From assembly GCF_947258355.1 (NCBI RefSeq), contig NZ_CAMYIC010000031.1:1-33342 (forward strand): DNA of 33,342 bases. Direction: 5' to 3'. The DNA comes from an uncultured Allomuricauda sp. Lineage in GTDB: Bacteria > Bacteroidota > Bacteroidia > Flavobacteriales > Flavobacteriaceae. Within the stretch, counting starts at the first letter, position 1. Each line of letters begins with the position of its first letter. Shown here piece by piece: positions 24,892 to 33,286 of the stretch. The position numbers and the translations under genes are program-made. Below the pieces are notes generated by a model. It saw only the letters and a list, made by a program, of their open reading frames with translations, ran no database searches and was not told where the DNA came from.

Positions 24892-26385
24892 ATGAAAAAT
24901 TATCTTCTGAAAGCAATCTGTCTGTCAATGGTTTTCGGGTATACGGTGCTTGCACAAGAACGTTTAAAATATAATACGCTCGAAGATAAAATCGATAACT
25001 ACTTGAGCCAAAGTGTTGTAAACGGTTACTCGGGTAGTGTTTTGGTGGCCAAAGACAATGAAATCATTTTTTCCAAAGGTTATGGCTGGTCAGATAGGTC
25101 CAAGAAAGTGCCAAATTCATCATCAACCGTGTTCAATATTGGCTCGGTCACCAAGCAGTTTACCGCGGCAGCTATCTTGAAACTTATGGAAGACGAAAAA
25201 CTGGAAGTTTCAGATAAAATTGAAAAATATTTTCCACAGGCCCCTTCTGATAAAAAGGACATCACCATACATCAATTGCTTACCCATACATCTGGTGTAT
25301 CACCAAGTACAGGCGGCTTTAGATATGATAAAGCAAGCAAAGAAACATTTTTAAGCGACTTTTTTACAGCAGAGTTAATGTATGCACCGGGATCAAAACA
25401 TACCTATGCCAATGCCAACTACATTTTATTGTCGGCAATAATTGAACAGGTCTCACAACAAGACTATGAAACATTTTTAAAGGAAAGCTTTTGGACTCCG
25501 TTGCAAATGCACCATACAGGTTATAAAGGAATATACTTTGACAGTGAAAAACTTGCGCATGGATACTATTTCCATTACACAGATGGTGAGTGGAGAGATT
25601 GGGGAACTACTCAAAAATACCTTCCGTACAATATAGATCATTGGTACAGCATAGGAAAAGGCGATATCTATTCCACTGTTGAAGATTTGTATACTTGGCA
25701 CCTTGCTTTGGAGAAAAACCAGGTGTTGTCTGCCGAAACTAAAAAGTTGATGGAAGAGGCCCATGTTCCAGAAAATGAAACAGAAACATCATTTTATGGT
25801 TATGGTTGGGCGATATTCAATTCACGGAACAACTCAAAAATTGTGGCGCATAACGGCAGCAATGGGATTTACTTTGCTGATTTTCTCAGGTTCGTTGAAG
25901 ACGATTTAGTTGTAATTGCGTTATCCAACATAATTCTAAACCAACAATCAGAAAATGTGGCTTGGGAAATTGCCTCAATGGTCATGGACAAAGAATACCG
26001 TCCCAAAACAATTCCAAAGAACACTTACGAACTGGTTTTTGATTTTATTAGGAACAACCCTCCTGAAAAAGCAGACGAATTATCTAAATTTATTGAGAGC
26101 AAAACAGGTGCTCCTATAAATGATAAGGCGATTTTAAACCGAATCGGGTTTAAACAAGTATCCGAAAACAGGGATACAGATTGGGGCATCTCACTTTTAA
26201 AGCTCAATACAAGCCTTTTTCCTGATGATGGTAACCTTTGGGATTCTCTTGGTGAAGCATATTATATTCTCAAGGAAAATAACAATGCAATTAAAAGTTT
26301 TGAAAAAGCAATTGAACTTAGACCTGAAACCAATTGTTATTGGTGTGAAAACGCAGCACAACGATTAGAGGAATTAAAAAAATAA
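24892..26385 (+). CDS. Exported serine hydrolase (class C beta-lactamase/PBP fold) with TPR tail
   Basis: A 497-residue protein. A signal peptide (about 1-21, ending LAQ) precedes a beta-lactamase-family domain (about 30-365). Catalytic motifs: Ser85 and Lys88 in GSVTKQF (SxxK), Tyr172 and Asn174 in YANANY (YxN), and His320-Gly322 in HNGSNG (HxG). All are present, so it should be an active serine hydrolase such as a D-amino-acid peptidase or esterase. The C-terminal 110 residues are a helical region ending in a TPR unit (about 446-480, NLWDSLGEAYYILKENNNAI). It lies 18 nt after permease 4 and 5 nt before ATPase 2, so it is part of the export operon. It could trim or inactivate an exported or incoming peptide in the periplasm. 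Confidence 0.9.
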   Translation: MKNYLLKAICLSMVFGYTVLAQERLKYNTLEDKIDNYLSQSVVNGYSGSVLVAKDNEIIFSKGYGWSDRSKKVPNSSSTVFNIGSVTKQFTAAAILKLMEDEKLEVSDKIEKYFPQAPSDKKDITIHQLLTHTSGVSPSTGGFRYDKASKETFLSDFFTAELMYAPGSKHTYANANYILLSAIIEQVSQQDYETFLKESFWTPLQMHHTGYKGIYFDSEKLAHGYYFHYTDGEWRDWGTTQKYLPYNIDHWYSIGKGDIYSTVEDLYTWHLALEKNQVLSAETKKLMEEAHVPENETETSFYGYGWAIFNSRNNSKIVAHNGSNGIYFADFLRFVEDDLVVIALSNIILNQQSENVAWEIASMVMDKEYRPKTIPKNTYELVFDFIRNNPPEKADELSKFIESKTGAPINDKAILNRIGFKQVSENRDTDWGISLLKLNTSLFPDDGNLWDSLGEAYYILKENNNAIKSFEKAIELRPETNCYWCENAAQRLEELKK

Positions 26386-26390
26386 ATGAA

Positions 26391-27053
26391 ATGCTATTAC
26401 AACTCAACAACATATTTAAATGGGTCAACTCGGGTGGCCAACGTATTTTTTTATTGAAGGATATCAATCTTGAAGTAGAAGAAGGAGAGTTTATCTCTGT
26501 AATGGGGCCATCCGGTTCAGGAAAATCCACATTGCTCAATGTGATAGGAATGCTCGATACCTTTGATGAGGGCGAATACAACTTTTTGGACGAATCCGTT
26601 CATTCCCTAAAAGAAAAACACCGCGCTAATCTGTATAAACAATACATCGGCTTTGTGTTCCAATCCTATCATTTGTTGGATGATCTTACAGTAAAGGAAA
26701 ATCTGGAGATGCCATTGATCTATAAAAAAATAAAAGGCTCCGAGAGAAAGGCGATGGTTGCCGATATGCTGGACAGGTTCAGTATTGTCGGCAAAAAAGA
26801 TTTGTTTCCATCTCAGCTTAGTGGAGGTCAACAGCAATTAGTAGGAGTGGCTAGAGCTTTGATTGCCAATCCGAAATTAATTTTGGCCGATGAGCCCACG
26901 GGTAATCTAAACTCGAAACAGGGTGAGGAAATCATGGAACTCTTTAAACAATTAAATGATGAGGGGGTAACCATAATTCAAGTTACACATTCAGAGAAAA
27001 ATGCCGAATATGGCTCAAGAATCATTAATTTATTGGACGGAAGAATGGTTTAA
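26391..27053 (+). CDS. Second ABC ATPase of the operon, with altered signature and D-loop
   Basis: A 220-residue LolD/MacB-type ATPase. Intact: Walker A GPSGSGKST (39-47), Q-loop Gln91, LSGGQ (143-147), Walker B LILADEPTG with catalytic Glu168, and H-loop His200. Altered compared with the first ATPase: after LSGGQQQ it has LVGVARA instead of RVAIARA, and the D-loop reads NLNS instead of NLDS. The changes lie at the dimer interface, so it may hydrolyse ATP slowly or work only as a heterodimer with the first ATPase. The start ATG is 5 nt after the hydrolase stop. Its stop overlaps that of the convergent oxidoreductase gene. Confidence 0.92.
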   Translation: MLLQLNNIFKWVNSGGQRIFLLKDINLEVEEGEFISVMGPSGSGKSTLLNVIGMLDTFDEGEYNFLDESVHSLKEKHRANLYKQYIGFVFQSYHLLDDLTVKENLEMPLIYKKIKGSERKAMVADMLDRFSIVGKKDLFPSQLSGGQQQLVGVARALIANPKLILADEPTGNLNSKQGEEIMELFKQLNDEGVTIIQVTHSEKNAEYGSRIINLLDGRMV

Positions 27054-28168
27054 TCCACTAAATCGGCCAACTCTTTGCCCACAAGACTGCCAAGGGCCAC
27101 ACCCATTCCTCCCAAGCGAACCCCACAGAAAATGGAATTTGAAATTTGTCTTACAATCGGTGATTTTTGGGTTCCCACCCCCATAATACCACTCCAACGG
27201 CGTTCAATTTTTACTGAATGATTGGGTAAGATCATATTTCGGAGTAATGCTTCAAGCTTATTTTGGATAATTTCAGTCCTCCCAAATTCAGTGGTTTCTT
27301 CGGCTGAGAAATCCAGGTTTCTACCTCCTCCGAACAAAATTCTATTATCAATATTACGGAAATAATAATAGCCCTCATCAAAATGAAAAGTGCCTTTTAT
27401 ATGGAGGTTTTTAATGGGCTCTGTAATCAGAACCTGTGCGCGAGCGGGTTTCACGGTCTCTGATGCCAATAGTTTAGAAGCAAATCCATTGGTGGCCACA
27501 AATACTTTTTTGGAGGAAAACTCGAAGTCAGTTGTTTGGATAGTCGCACCCCTATTGGATTCCATTACCTTTTCGACCATCACCCCATTTAAAATGGGAA
27601 TTTCCATGGACACGCATTTTTGGATCAGGGAACGCATCATCTTGCCCGTGTCCAGCTGTCCTTCCAACTGATGTGTGATGTACTTTTCTTGAATATTGGA
27701 GAAACCGAATAGATTGCCATTGCTTGTAAATGGCTTTTTGGCAAAAACAGGCTCCATCAAACTATTGAGGTAAGGGACGGATTCCAAACATTTTTCGTAG
27801 AAACCGGGTTTTTCCAAGGGAAAAAGTTCGTGGCTACCATGCAATTGAAAACCGATGGGCTCATCTCCCAACAGGCTACGCAATCGCTGAATGCCGTTCC
27901 AACGCTTTTGAACGAGTTCAACGACTTCTTCCTCGCTGTGATGCTCAAGATCCGCCAAAATTTCAGAAACGCTTCCAAAACAGGCAAACCCTGCATTTTT
28001 GGTGCTGGCCCCTTGTGGCAAACTACCCTTTTCGAGAATCAAGATATTGCTTTTGGGATACTTTTCTTTGAGGCTGATGGCGCAATTAATACCAACAATA
28101 CCGCTGCCGATTATGGTGAAATCGACATTGGAAAACCAACTTTTATGCTCCCAATAACTTAATTCCAT
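27050..28168 (-). CDS. FAD-dependent oxidoreductase (DAO family)
   Basis: A 372-residue flavoprotein of the D-amino-acid oxidase/glycine oxidase family. The N-terminal Rossmann motif GSGIVG (21-26) follows the strand DFTII; a second FAD-contact segment is GASTKNAGFACFGS (about 53-66). The C-terminal FAD part contains RRWSGIMGVGTQKSPIV and GVRLGGMGVALGS, typical of the DAO fold. It should oxidise an amine or amino acid with oxygen or another acceptor; the substrate is not evident. No transmembrane helix. It begins directly after the accC terminator, leaving almost no leader, so its promoter must lie within the 3' part of accC or it depends on read-through. Confidence 0.88.
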   Translation of the reverse strand: MELSYWEHKSWFSNVDFTIIGSGIVGINCAISLKEKYPKSNILILEKGSLPQGASTKNAGFACFGSVSEILADLEHHSEEEVVELVQKRWNGIQRLRSLLGDEPIGFQLHGSHELFPLEKPGFYEKCLESVPYLNSLMEPVFAKKPFTSNGNLFGFSNIQEKYITHQLEGQLDTGKMMRSLIQKCVSMEIPILNGVMVEKVMESNRGATIQTTDFEFSSKKVFVATNGFASKLLASETVKPARAQVLITEPIKNLHIKGTFHFDEGYYYFRNIDNRILFGGGRNLDFSAEETTEFGRTEIIQNKLEALLRNMILPNHSVKIERRWSGIMGVGTQKSPIVRQISNSIFCGVRLGGMGVALGSLVGKELADLVD

Positions 28169-28170
28169 AA

Positions 28171-28194
28171 AAGAAAAACCCCGAAATATCGGGG
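28171..28194 (-). terminator. Intrinsic terminator of the acc operon
   Basis: On the minus strand a CCCCGA-TATT-TCGGGG hairpin (arms 28179-28184 and 28189-28194) is followed by TTTTTCTTTT. It sits 6 nt after the accC stop and its T-run ends just before the start codon of the oxidoreductase. Confidence 0.85.
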
Positions 28195-28200
28195 CTTTGT

Positions 28201-29559
28201 TTAATGCTCTTCTTTATATTTTGGATCCATTTTAAAATCTTCCATGAATTTGGTGGTATAGTTGCCGGCCAAATAATCTGGATGATCCATCAATTGACGA
28301 TGGAACGGAATGGTTGTTTTAACCCCTTCGATCACAAATTCGTCCAAGGCCCTTCTCATTTTGTTGATGGCCTCTTCCCTGGTTTGGGCAGTGGTTATCA
28401 ACTTAGCGATCATGGAATCGTAATTCGGAGGAATCATGTATCCACTGTACACATGTGTATCCAGTCTAACCCCATGCCCACCTGGAGTGTGCAAAGTGGT
28501 AATTTTTCCTGGTGATGGCCTAAAATCGTTGTAAGGGTCTTCTGCATTGATCCTGCACTCGATGGAGTGCAGTTTTGGGAAATAGTTTTTACCTGAAATC
28601 GGAACACCACCAGCAACCAAAATTTGCTCACGAATCAAATCATAGTCCACAACTTGTTCTGTTATAGGGTGCTCTACCTGAATACGGGTATTCATTTCCA
28701 TAAAGTAGAAATTTCGGTGTTTGTCCACCAAAAATTCAATGGTTCCCGCTCCTTCATATTTAATATATTCAGCAGCTTTTACAGCTGCTTTCCCCATATC
28801 TTCACGGAGTTTGTCCGTCATAAACGGAGATGGTGTCTCTTCGGTAAGCTTCTGGTGCCTACGTTGGACCGAGCAATCTCTTTCGGATAAGTGACAGGCT
28901 TTTCCATATTGATCTCCCACGATTTGGATTTCGATATGGCGTGGCTCTTCAATCAGTTTTTCCATGTACATTCCACCATTTCCAAAAGCAGCAGTCGCTT
29001 CTGTAACGGCACTGTTGAAGTTTTTCTCCATTTGGTCCTCGGACCAAATGGCACGCATTCCTTTACCACCACCACCGGCAGTAGCTTTGATCATTACAGG
29101 ATACCCCATTTTTTTGGCCTCCTTGCGGGCATGGTCAACATCCTTTAATAAACCTTCCGAACCTGGAACGGTAGGAACACCAGCTTTTCTCATGGTTTCT
29201 TTGGCAGTTGCTTTGTCTCCCATTTTATCGATCTGTTCGCCAGAAGCACCAATGAATTTGATATCGTGCTCGGCACAGATTTTTGAAAACTTTGAGTTTT
29301 CGGAGAGGAACCCGTATCCTGGATGAATGGCATCCGCGTTGGTAATTTCTGCTGCGGCTATAATGTTAGGAATCTTCAAATAAGATTCGCTGCTGGGTGC
29401 TGGGCCTATACAAACGGCTTCATCCGCAAAGCGCACATGAAGACTTTCTTCGTCGGCCTTGGAGTAAACGGCCACTGTTTTAATGCCCATTTCCTTGCAG
29501 GTTCTTATAATCCGCAAGGCAATTTCACCCCTATTTGCAATCAATACTTTTTTAAACAT
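28201..29559 (-). CDS. accC: Biotin carboxylase subunit of acetyl-CoA carboxylase
   Basis: A 452-residue enzyme from ATG 29557-29559 (a TTG three codons earlier is rejected; [16 protein letters not shown] is the usual start of the family). It carboxylates biotin on AccB with ATP and bicarbonate, the first step of fatty-acid synthesis. Seen: biotin carboxylase N-domain [23 protein letters not shown]-grasp loop [15 protein letters not shown] (near 160), the catalytic stretch [17 protein letters not shown] (near 290), and the C-domain ECRINAEDP. Length matches E. coli AccC (449). It is the last gene of the pdxA-to-accC cluster and is closed by a terminator. Confidence 0.97.
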   Translation of the reverse strand: MFKKVLIANRGEIALRIIRTCKEMGIKTVAVYSKADEESLHVRFADEAVCIGPAPSSESYLKIPNIIAAAEITNADAIHPGYGFLSENSKFSKICAEHDIKFIGASGEQIDKMGDKATAKETMRKAGVPTVPGSEGLLKDVDHARKEAKKMGYPVMIKATAGGGGKGMRAIWSEDQMEKNFNSAVTEATAAFGNGGMYMEKLIEEPRHIEIQIVGDQYGKACHLSERDCSVQRRHQKLTEETPSPFMTDKLREDMGKAAVKAAEYIKYEGAGTIEFLVDKHRNFYFMEMNTRIQVEHPITEQVVDYDLIREQILVAGGVPISGKNYFPKLHSIECRINAEDPYNDFRPSPGKITTLHTPGGHGVRLDTHVYSGYMIPPNYDSMIAKLITTAQTREEAINKMRRALDEFVIEGVKTTIPFHRQLMDHPDYLAGNYTTKFMEDFKMDPKYKEEH

Positions 29560-29600
29560 AGAACACAATCTTAAATTCGGAATTCTAAATCTTAAATGGA

Positions 29601-29627
29601 TTTAAGCAACGGAACGAGTTGCTTAAA
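29601..29627. repeat. Perfect 10-bp hairpin between accB and accC
   Basis: TTTAAGCAAC (29601-29610) and GTTGCTTAAA (29618-29627) are exact reverse complements around a 7-nt loop. No T-run follows on the minus strand, so it is not a standard terminator; it may set mRNA stability or the accB:accC ratio. Confidence 0.6.
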
Positions 29628-29646
29628 ATTTATCATTTAAAATTCA

Positions 29647-30150
29647 CTACGATGGGTCTACCAAGAACAATGGTTGGTCAAACTCAACAGGAGAAGAATC
29701 GTCAACCAATATTTTAACTATTTTACCCGAAACTTCTGATTCAATATCGTTGAAAAGCTTCATTGCCTCGATCACACAAAGAACATCACCCTGGTTAATG
29801 GTGCTTCCAACTTCTACAAATGGCGGTTTGTCTGGAGATGGTTTTCTGTAGAATGTTCCTATGATGGGGGACTTGATGGTAATATATTTTGAGTCATCAT
29901 CGCCTTTTTTGGAATCTGATGATGCTGGTGCTGCGGCTTCTTGTGGAGCAGCGGGCGCAGGTGCGGCCGGTGTAGCTGCTGTTGGCGCTTGAGCTACAGG
30001 TATTTGTTGAACAATTGTGGTTTCCGGTGTGCTGGATTCGTTGCTTCCCGTTCTAATGGTGATCTTAATGTCCTCCATTTCCAACTTTACCTCGCTGGCA
30101 CCCGATTTGGCTACAAACTTGATTAAACTTTGAATTTCCTTAATGTCCAT
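29647..30150 (-). CDS. accB: Biotin carboxyl carrier protein of acetyl-CoA carboxylase
   Basis: A 167-residue carrier. The C-terminal biotinyl domain (about 88-166) contains [12 protein letters not shown] with biotinylated Lys131 in the EAMK motif. The N-terminal helical part (1-32) is joined by an Ala/Pro-rich flexible linker (about 50-80), as usual in AccB. It carries carboxybiotin from AccC to the transferase (AccA/AccD, not in this window). It lies 27 nt after fabH and 87 nt before accC on the same strand. Confidence 0.97.
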   Translation of the reverse strand: MDIKEIQSLIKFVAKSGASEVKLEMEDIKITIRTGSNESSTPETTIVQQIPVAQAPTAATPAAPAPAAPQEAAAPASSDSKKGDDDSKYITIKSPIIGTFYRKPSPDKPPFVEVGSTINQGDVLCVIEAMKLFNDIESEVSGKIVKILVDDSSPVEFDQPLFLVDPS

Positions 30151-30177
30151 GGAATATAATTTAGTTAGTTGTGTGAT

Positions 30178-31173
30178 TTAAGAATTATAGGCCCATTTTA
30201 AATAAATGGAACCCCATGTAAAACCTCCACCAAAGGCGGCAAATATAATGTTATCTCCTTTTTTCAATTGCTTTTCGTAATCGTATAGCAACAATGGCAA
30301 GGTCGCGGAAGTGGTATTTCCGTATCGGTGTATGTTCATCATAACCTTTTCGGCCTCAAGCCCCATTCTATTGGCTGTAGCATCAATAATACGTTTGTTG
30401 GCCTGATGTGGAGCCAACCATTGTACATCGTCCTTTGTAAGGTTGTTACGCTCCATAATCAAAGCGGATACATCAGCCATGTTGGATACCGCAAATTTAA
30501 ACACCGATTTCCCGTCTTGAAAAACGAAATGTTGTTTGTTTTTTACAGTTTCTTCCGATGCTGGTAAAATTGAGCCGCCCGCATCAATCTTCAAAAATTG
30601 GCGACCGATTCCGTCCGAGCGCAAGTATTCATCTTGTAGGCCGAGACCTTCTTCATTAGGCTCAAAAAGAACTGCTCCAGCACCATCTCCAAAAATAATA
30701 CACGTGGTTCTATCGGTGTAGTCTATGATCGACGACATCTTATCGGCACCTATGAGCAATACTTTTTTGTATCTACCGGATTCAATATAACTGGCAGCTG
30801 TTGACATTCCGTACAAAAAGCTCGAGCAAGCTGCTTGCAGATCATAAGCGAAAGCATTGGTTGCGCCAATTTCCGAAGCAACATATGCTGCCGTAGCAGC
30901 TACTGGCATATCTGGAGTGGCCGTGGCAACAAGAACAAAATCAATTTCCGAAGCTTCAATGCCTCTTTTACGAAGCAAATCTTCCGCAGCTTTGATTGCC
31001 ATGTAAGATGTTCCCGCGTTCTCTTCTTTTAAGATTCTACGTTCCTTGATTCCTGTTCTTGTGGTAATCCACTCGTCGTTGGTATCCACCATGGTTTCCA
31101 ATACTTTGTTGGAAAGAACAAAGTCTGGAACGTAACCTCCTACAGCTGTTATTGCTGCTGTTGTTTTCTTCAT
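30178..31173 (-). CDS. fabH: Beta-ketoacyl-ACP synthase III
   Basis: A 331-residue condensing enzyme that starts fatty-acid chains from acetyl-CoA (or branched acyl-CoA) and malonyl-ACP. The catalytic triad is visible: Cys116 in LQAACSSFLYG, His256 in WLAPHQANKRI and Asn286 in RYGNTTSAT. Other family marks: WITTRTGIKERRI (35-47) and the C-terminal GGGFTWGSIYLKW. Length and start fit the family. It follows rpmF with a terminator and 175 nt between them, so it probably has its own promoter, and continues into accB. Confidence 0.97.
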   Translation of the reverse strand: MKKTTAAITAVGGYVPDFVLSNKVLETMVDTNDEWITTRTGIKERRILKEENAGTSYMAIKAAEDLLRKRGIEASEIDFVLVATATPDMPVAATAAYVASEIGATNAFAYDLQAACSSFLYGMSTAASYIESGRYKKVLLIGADKMSSIIDYTDRTTCIIFGDGAGAVLFEPNEEGLGLQDEYLRSDGIGRQFLKIDAGGSILPASEETVKNKQHFVFQDGKSVFKFAVSNMADVSALIMERNNLTKDDVQWLAPHQANKRIIDATANRMGLEAEKVMMNIHRYGNTTSATLPLLLYDYEKQLKKGDNIIFAAFGGGFTWGSIYLKWAYNS

Positions 31174-31232
31174 TTTTAGCCTCTCTTTATTGTCAAAAAT
31201 CTTGAAATTTGACCCAAAAGCGGTGAAAATTA

Positions 31233-31247
31233 GTCATTTTATATGAC
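31233..31247. promoter_or_regulatory. Inverted repeat GTCAT-TTTAT-ATGAC upstream of fabH
   Basis: A perfect 5+5+5 inverted repeat lies 60-74 nt before the fabH start, in the short region between the rpmF terminator and fabH. It could be an operator for fatty-acid synthesis genes, but no known regulator motif is recognised. Confidence 0.35.
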
Positions 31248-31292
31248 TTTATAGTGAAAATCCAACCGATTTTGGGTGTTAACACGGGTCCA

Positions 31293-31325
31293 TAAAAAAA
31301 CTCCCGTCAAAATTCAACGGGAGTT
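31293..31325 (-). terminator. Intrinsic terminator after rpmF
   Basis: On the minus strand AACTCCCGT (31325-31317) pairs with ACGGGAGTT (31307-31299) around a 9-nt loop and is followed by a run of T (31300-31293). It separates rpmF from fabH. Confidence 0.88.
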
Positions 31326-31348
31326 ACTTTATTTCAAGGGATTTGCGT

Positions 31349-31549
31349 TTAAGCAGCAGTTTCCTCTTCTGTTTTGTCAATCAATACCTGACCTCTGTAG
31401 TACAATTTGCCTTCGTGCCAGTGTGCTCTATGGAACAAGTGCATTTCACCTGTTGTTGAGTCCTTGGCAATTGTTGGCGCGACTGCTTTGTAGTGGGTTC
31501 TTCTTTTGTCCCTTCTGGTTTTTGATGTTTTTCTTTTAGGATGTGCCAT
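31349..31549 (-). CDS. rpmF: 50S ribosomal protein L32
   Basis: A 66-residue basic ribosomal protein with the family start [20 protein letters not shown] and the core [18 protein letters not shown]. No zinc-binding cysteines, as in other cysteine-free L32 forms. It starts 7 nt after the DUF177 stop, the pairing found across bacteria, and is followed by a strong terminator. Expression most likely comes from the promoter at 32133-32162. Confidence 0.97.
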   Translation of the reverse strand: MAHPKRKTSKTRRDKRRTHYKAVAPTIAKDSTTGEMHLFHRAHWHEGKLYYRGQVLIDKTEEETAA

Positions 31550-31556
31550 TATAAAC

Positions 31557-32087
31557 CTATTTATCCGTTAGTAACTTTTTTAAATCGTCCCATCTGGGAT
31601 CTGTTTCTTCTGATGATTTTGTATTCTCTTTTGGCTGTAACTCCTCCAGCTTGTCCAAGATATCCGATTTCAGCGACCCATCCTCAACTCCAGGATGAAC
31701 TCTTTTTTGGGGAACGGCCAGCACCAACATTTCATAAATGTACTGTGCTATATTAAATTGGTGCTCTCCATGTGGTATGATCAAGATTTCATCATCTTCG
31801 TCATTATACTCTTCGCCAAACTTGACGACCAGTTTTAAATTGGAGTTGATGGGCTGATCAAAAGGTTCGCCCGTTAAATCACAATCTACATTTATGGTTC
31901 CCTTCGCCTTGATCTGAAGCTCCATCATAGTGCTCATTTTTTCCAAAATGGCATCTACATGAACGGAAGCTCCGTTAAATTCTTGGTAGTCAAAAGATTC
32001 AAAGAACGCATCATCAATTTCGTACACAAATTTATGTTCTCCCAGCTTCAGACCTGAAAAAGGGATAAAATACTCTTTCAGCTTCAT
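31557..32087 (-). CDS. DUF177 (YceD-like) protein
   Basis: A 176-residue protein of the DUF177 family that accompanies rpmF in most bacteria; it has been linked to 23S rRNA/ribosome biogenesis. Seen: start [20 protein letters not shown], the middle segment [17 protein letters not shown] with the single conserved Cys, a Glu/Asp-rich stretch ([11 protein letters not shown]), and a C-terminal [11 protein letters not shown]. The frame stays open 30 codons further upstream, but those codons overlap the promoter at 32133-32162, and the family begins at MKLKEY, so the start at 32087 (or the adjacent ATG at 32090) is chosen. Confidence 0.9.
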   Translation of the reverse strand: MKLKEYFIPFSGLKLGEHKFVYEIDDAFFESFDYQEFNGASVHVDAILEKMSTMMELQIKAKGTINVDCDLTGEPFDQPINSNLKLVVKFGEEYNDEDDEILIIPHGEHQFNIAQYIYEMLVLAVPQKRVHPGVEDGSLKSDILDKLEELQPKENTKSSEETDPRWDDLKKLLTDK

Positions 32088-32132
32088 CATTTCTTCACTT
32101 AAGGTTTGTGTACCAGCCTTTAAAGGCGGGTG

Positions 32133-32162
32133 CAAAGATACTACTAATTTACAAAACTGCAA
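32133..32162 (-). promoter_or_regulatory. Bacteroidota-type promoter of DUF177-rpmF
   Basis: On the minus strand TTG (32162-32160), a 19-nt spacer and TATCTTTG (32140-32133) match the Bacteroidota housekeeping promoter TTG-N17 to 23-TAnnTTTG. It lies about 46 nt before the chosen DUF177 start and within the gap after pdxA. Confidence 0.8.
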
Positions 32163-32200
32163 TTCTTGCCATAACAAATATCCAAAAAGAAGGAAACTTT

Positions 32201-33253
32201 TTAGTTGCCTCGCTTGATTTTCTGCTTTTGCAAAGGGTTTTTTGTCAATTCCAGATACTCGATTCTGTTTCTAAATACGTGCATTGCAGTAAATACGGCT
32301 TCTTTAAAAGAGCTTTCGTCTGCTTTGCCTTTTCCTGCTATTTCGTAGGCCGTACCATGATCGGGTGATGTTCGAACCTTGTTCAGCCCTGCTGTAAAGT
32401 TTACCCCTTTTCCAAAGGAAAGGGTTTTAAATGGGATTAAGCCTTGATCATGATAGGCCGCTAGAACCGCATCAAAGTTTTCATGACTATTGGAACCAAA
32501 AAAACTGTCTGCCGAATATGGTCCATAAACCAAAGTTCCCTTATTGAACAATTCTTGTATGGTTGGTTTTAGGATTTTATCGTCCTCGTCACCAATAGTT
32601 CCACTGTCCCCACTATGTGGATTAATTCCAAGCATAGCAATTTTTGGTCTGCGAATGCCAAAATCCATTTTCAGGGATTTTTCCATAATGGCCACTTTGT
32701 TCCGAATCAATTTGGGAGTAATGGCCTCGGCCACATCTTTTACCGCGATATGATCGGTTAACAAGCCCACTCGTAAGGAATTGGTTACCATAAACATAAG
32801 GCTTTCGCCCTCGAGCTCTTGGGCAAGAAAATCCGTATGTCCAGGGAACTTAAAATCTTCGGACTGGATATTGTTTTTGTTTATGGGAGCTGTAACCAGG
32901 ACATCAATCTTATTTTCTTTTAATGCGGTAACAGCTGCCCTCAGGGAACGAATGGCAAAATCGCCTCCCTCTTTGGTAGCTTGTCCGTATGAAATATTGG
33001 GCACTTCTTTCCAAACATTGACAATGTTTACTTTGCCCTCCAAAGCTTGCTCCGCATCCCTAACACCATTAAACTTGAGATTGATTCCCAAATCCTTTAA
33101 TTCTTGGGATATGGTTTTGTTGGATGCAAATATGATGGGAGTACAAAACTCCAGCATTCTGGGGTCTTCAAATGTTTTGAGGGCTACCTCGCACCCAATA
33201 CCGTTAATATCCCCAATGGAAATCCCTAACTTTATTTTTTGCTTTTCCTTCAT
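32201..33253 (-). CDS. pdxA: 4-hydroxythreonine-4-phosphate dehydrogenase
   Basis: A 350-residue NAD-dependent enzyme of pyridoxal-phosphate synthesis (DXP-dependent route). It oxidises 4-phosphohydroxy-L-threonine, which then condenses with DXP through PdxJ. The start segment LGISIGDINGIGCEVALK is typical. Metal-binding histidines are visible: His168 (LLTDHIAV), His213 (LGINPHSGDSG) and His268 (AAYHDQGLIPFK), close to positions 166, 211 and 266 of the E. coli enzyme. The C-terminal TSPDHGTAYEIAGKGKAD is also diagnostic. The start ATG is 58 nt from the divergent ribE start. Confidence 0.97.
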   Translation of the reverse strand: MKEKQKIKLGISIGDINGIGCEVALKTFEDPRMLEFCTPIIFASNKTISQELKDLGINLKFNGVRDAEQALEGKVNIVNVWKEVPNISYGQATKEGGDFAIRSLRAAVTALKENKIDVLVTAPINKNNIQSEDFKFPGHTDFLAQELEGESLMFMVTNSLRVGLLTDHIAVKDVAEAITPKLIRNKVAIMEKSLKMDFGIRRPKIAMLGINPHSGDSGTIGDEDDKILKPTIQELFNKGTLVYGPYSADSFFGSNSHENFDAVLAAYHDQGLIPFKTLSFGKGVNFTAGLNKVRTSPDHGTAYEIAGKGKADESSFKEAVFTAMHVFRNRIEYLELTKNPLQKQKIKRGN

Positions 33254-33273
33254 AAAATGAATGCCGTTATGGC

Positions 33274-33281
33274 TACTTTTG
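33274..33281 (+). promoter_or_regulatory. Candidate -7 box of the ribE promoter
   Basis: TACTTTTG followed by CA matches the TAnnTTTG element, 30 nt before the ribE start. No TTG is found at the proper upstream distance, so the promoter is only half supported. Confidence 0.45.
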
Positions 33282-33286
33282 CATTA

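Noticed and set aside
27050..27053. The convergent 4-nt stop overlaps at 8411-8414 and 27050-27053 as a regulatory device
   Set aside because: TTAG/TTAA overlaps of convergent stops occur often in compact genomes; nothing else points to antisense control.
32088..32177. A 30-residue N-terminal extension of the DUF177 protein
   Set aside because: Those codons overlap a TTG-N19-TATCTTTG promoter and do not resemble the family, which begins at MKLKEY.
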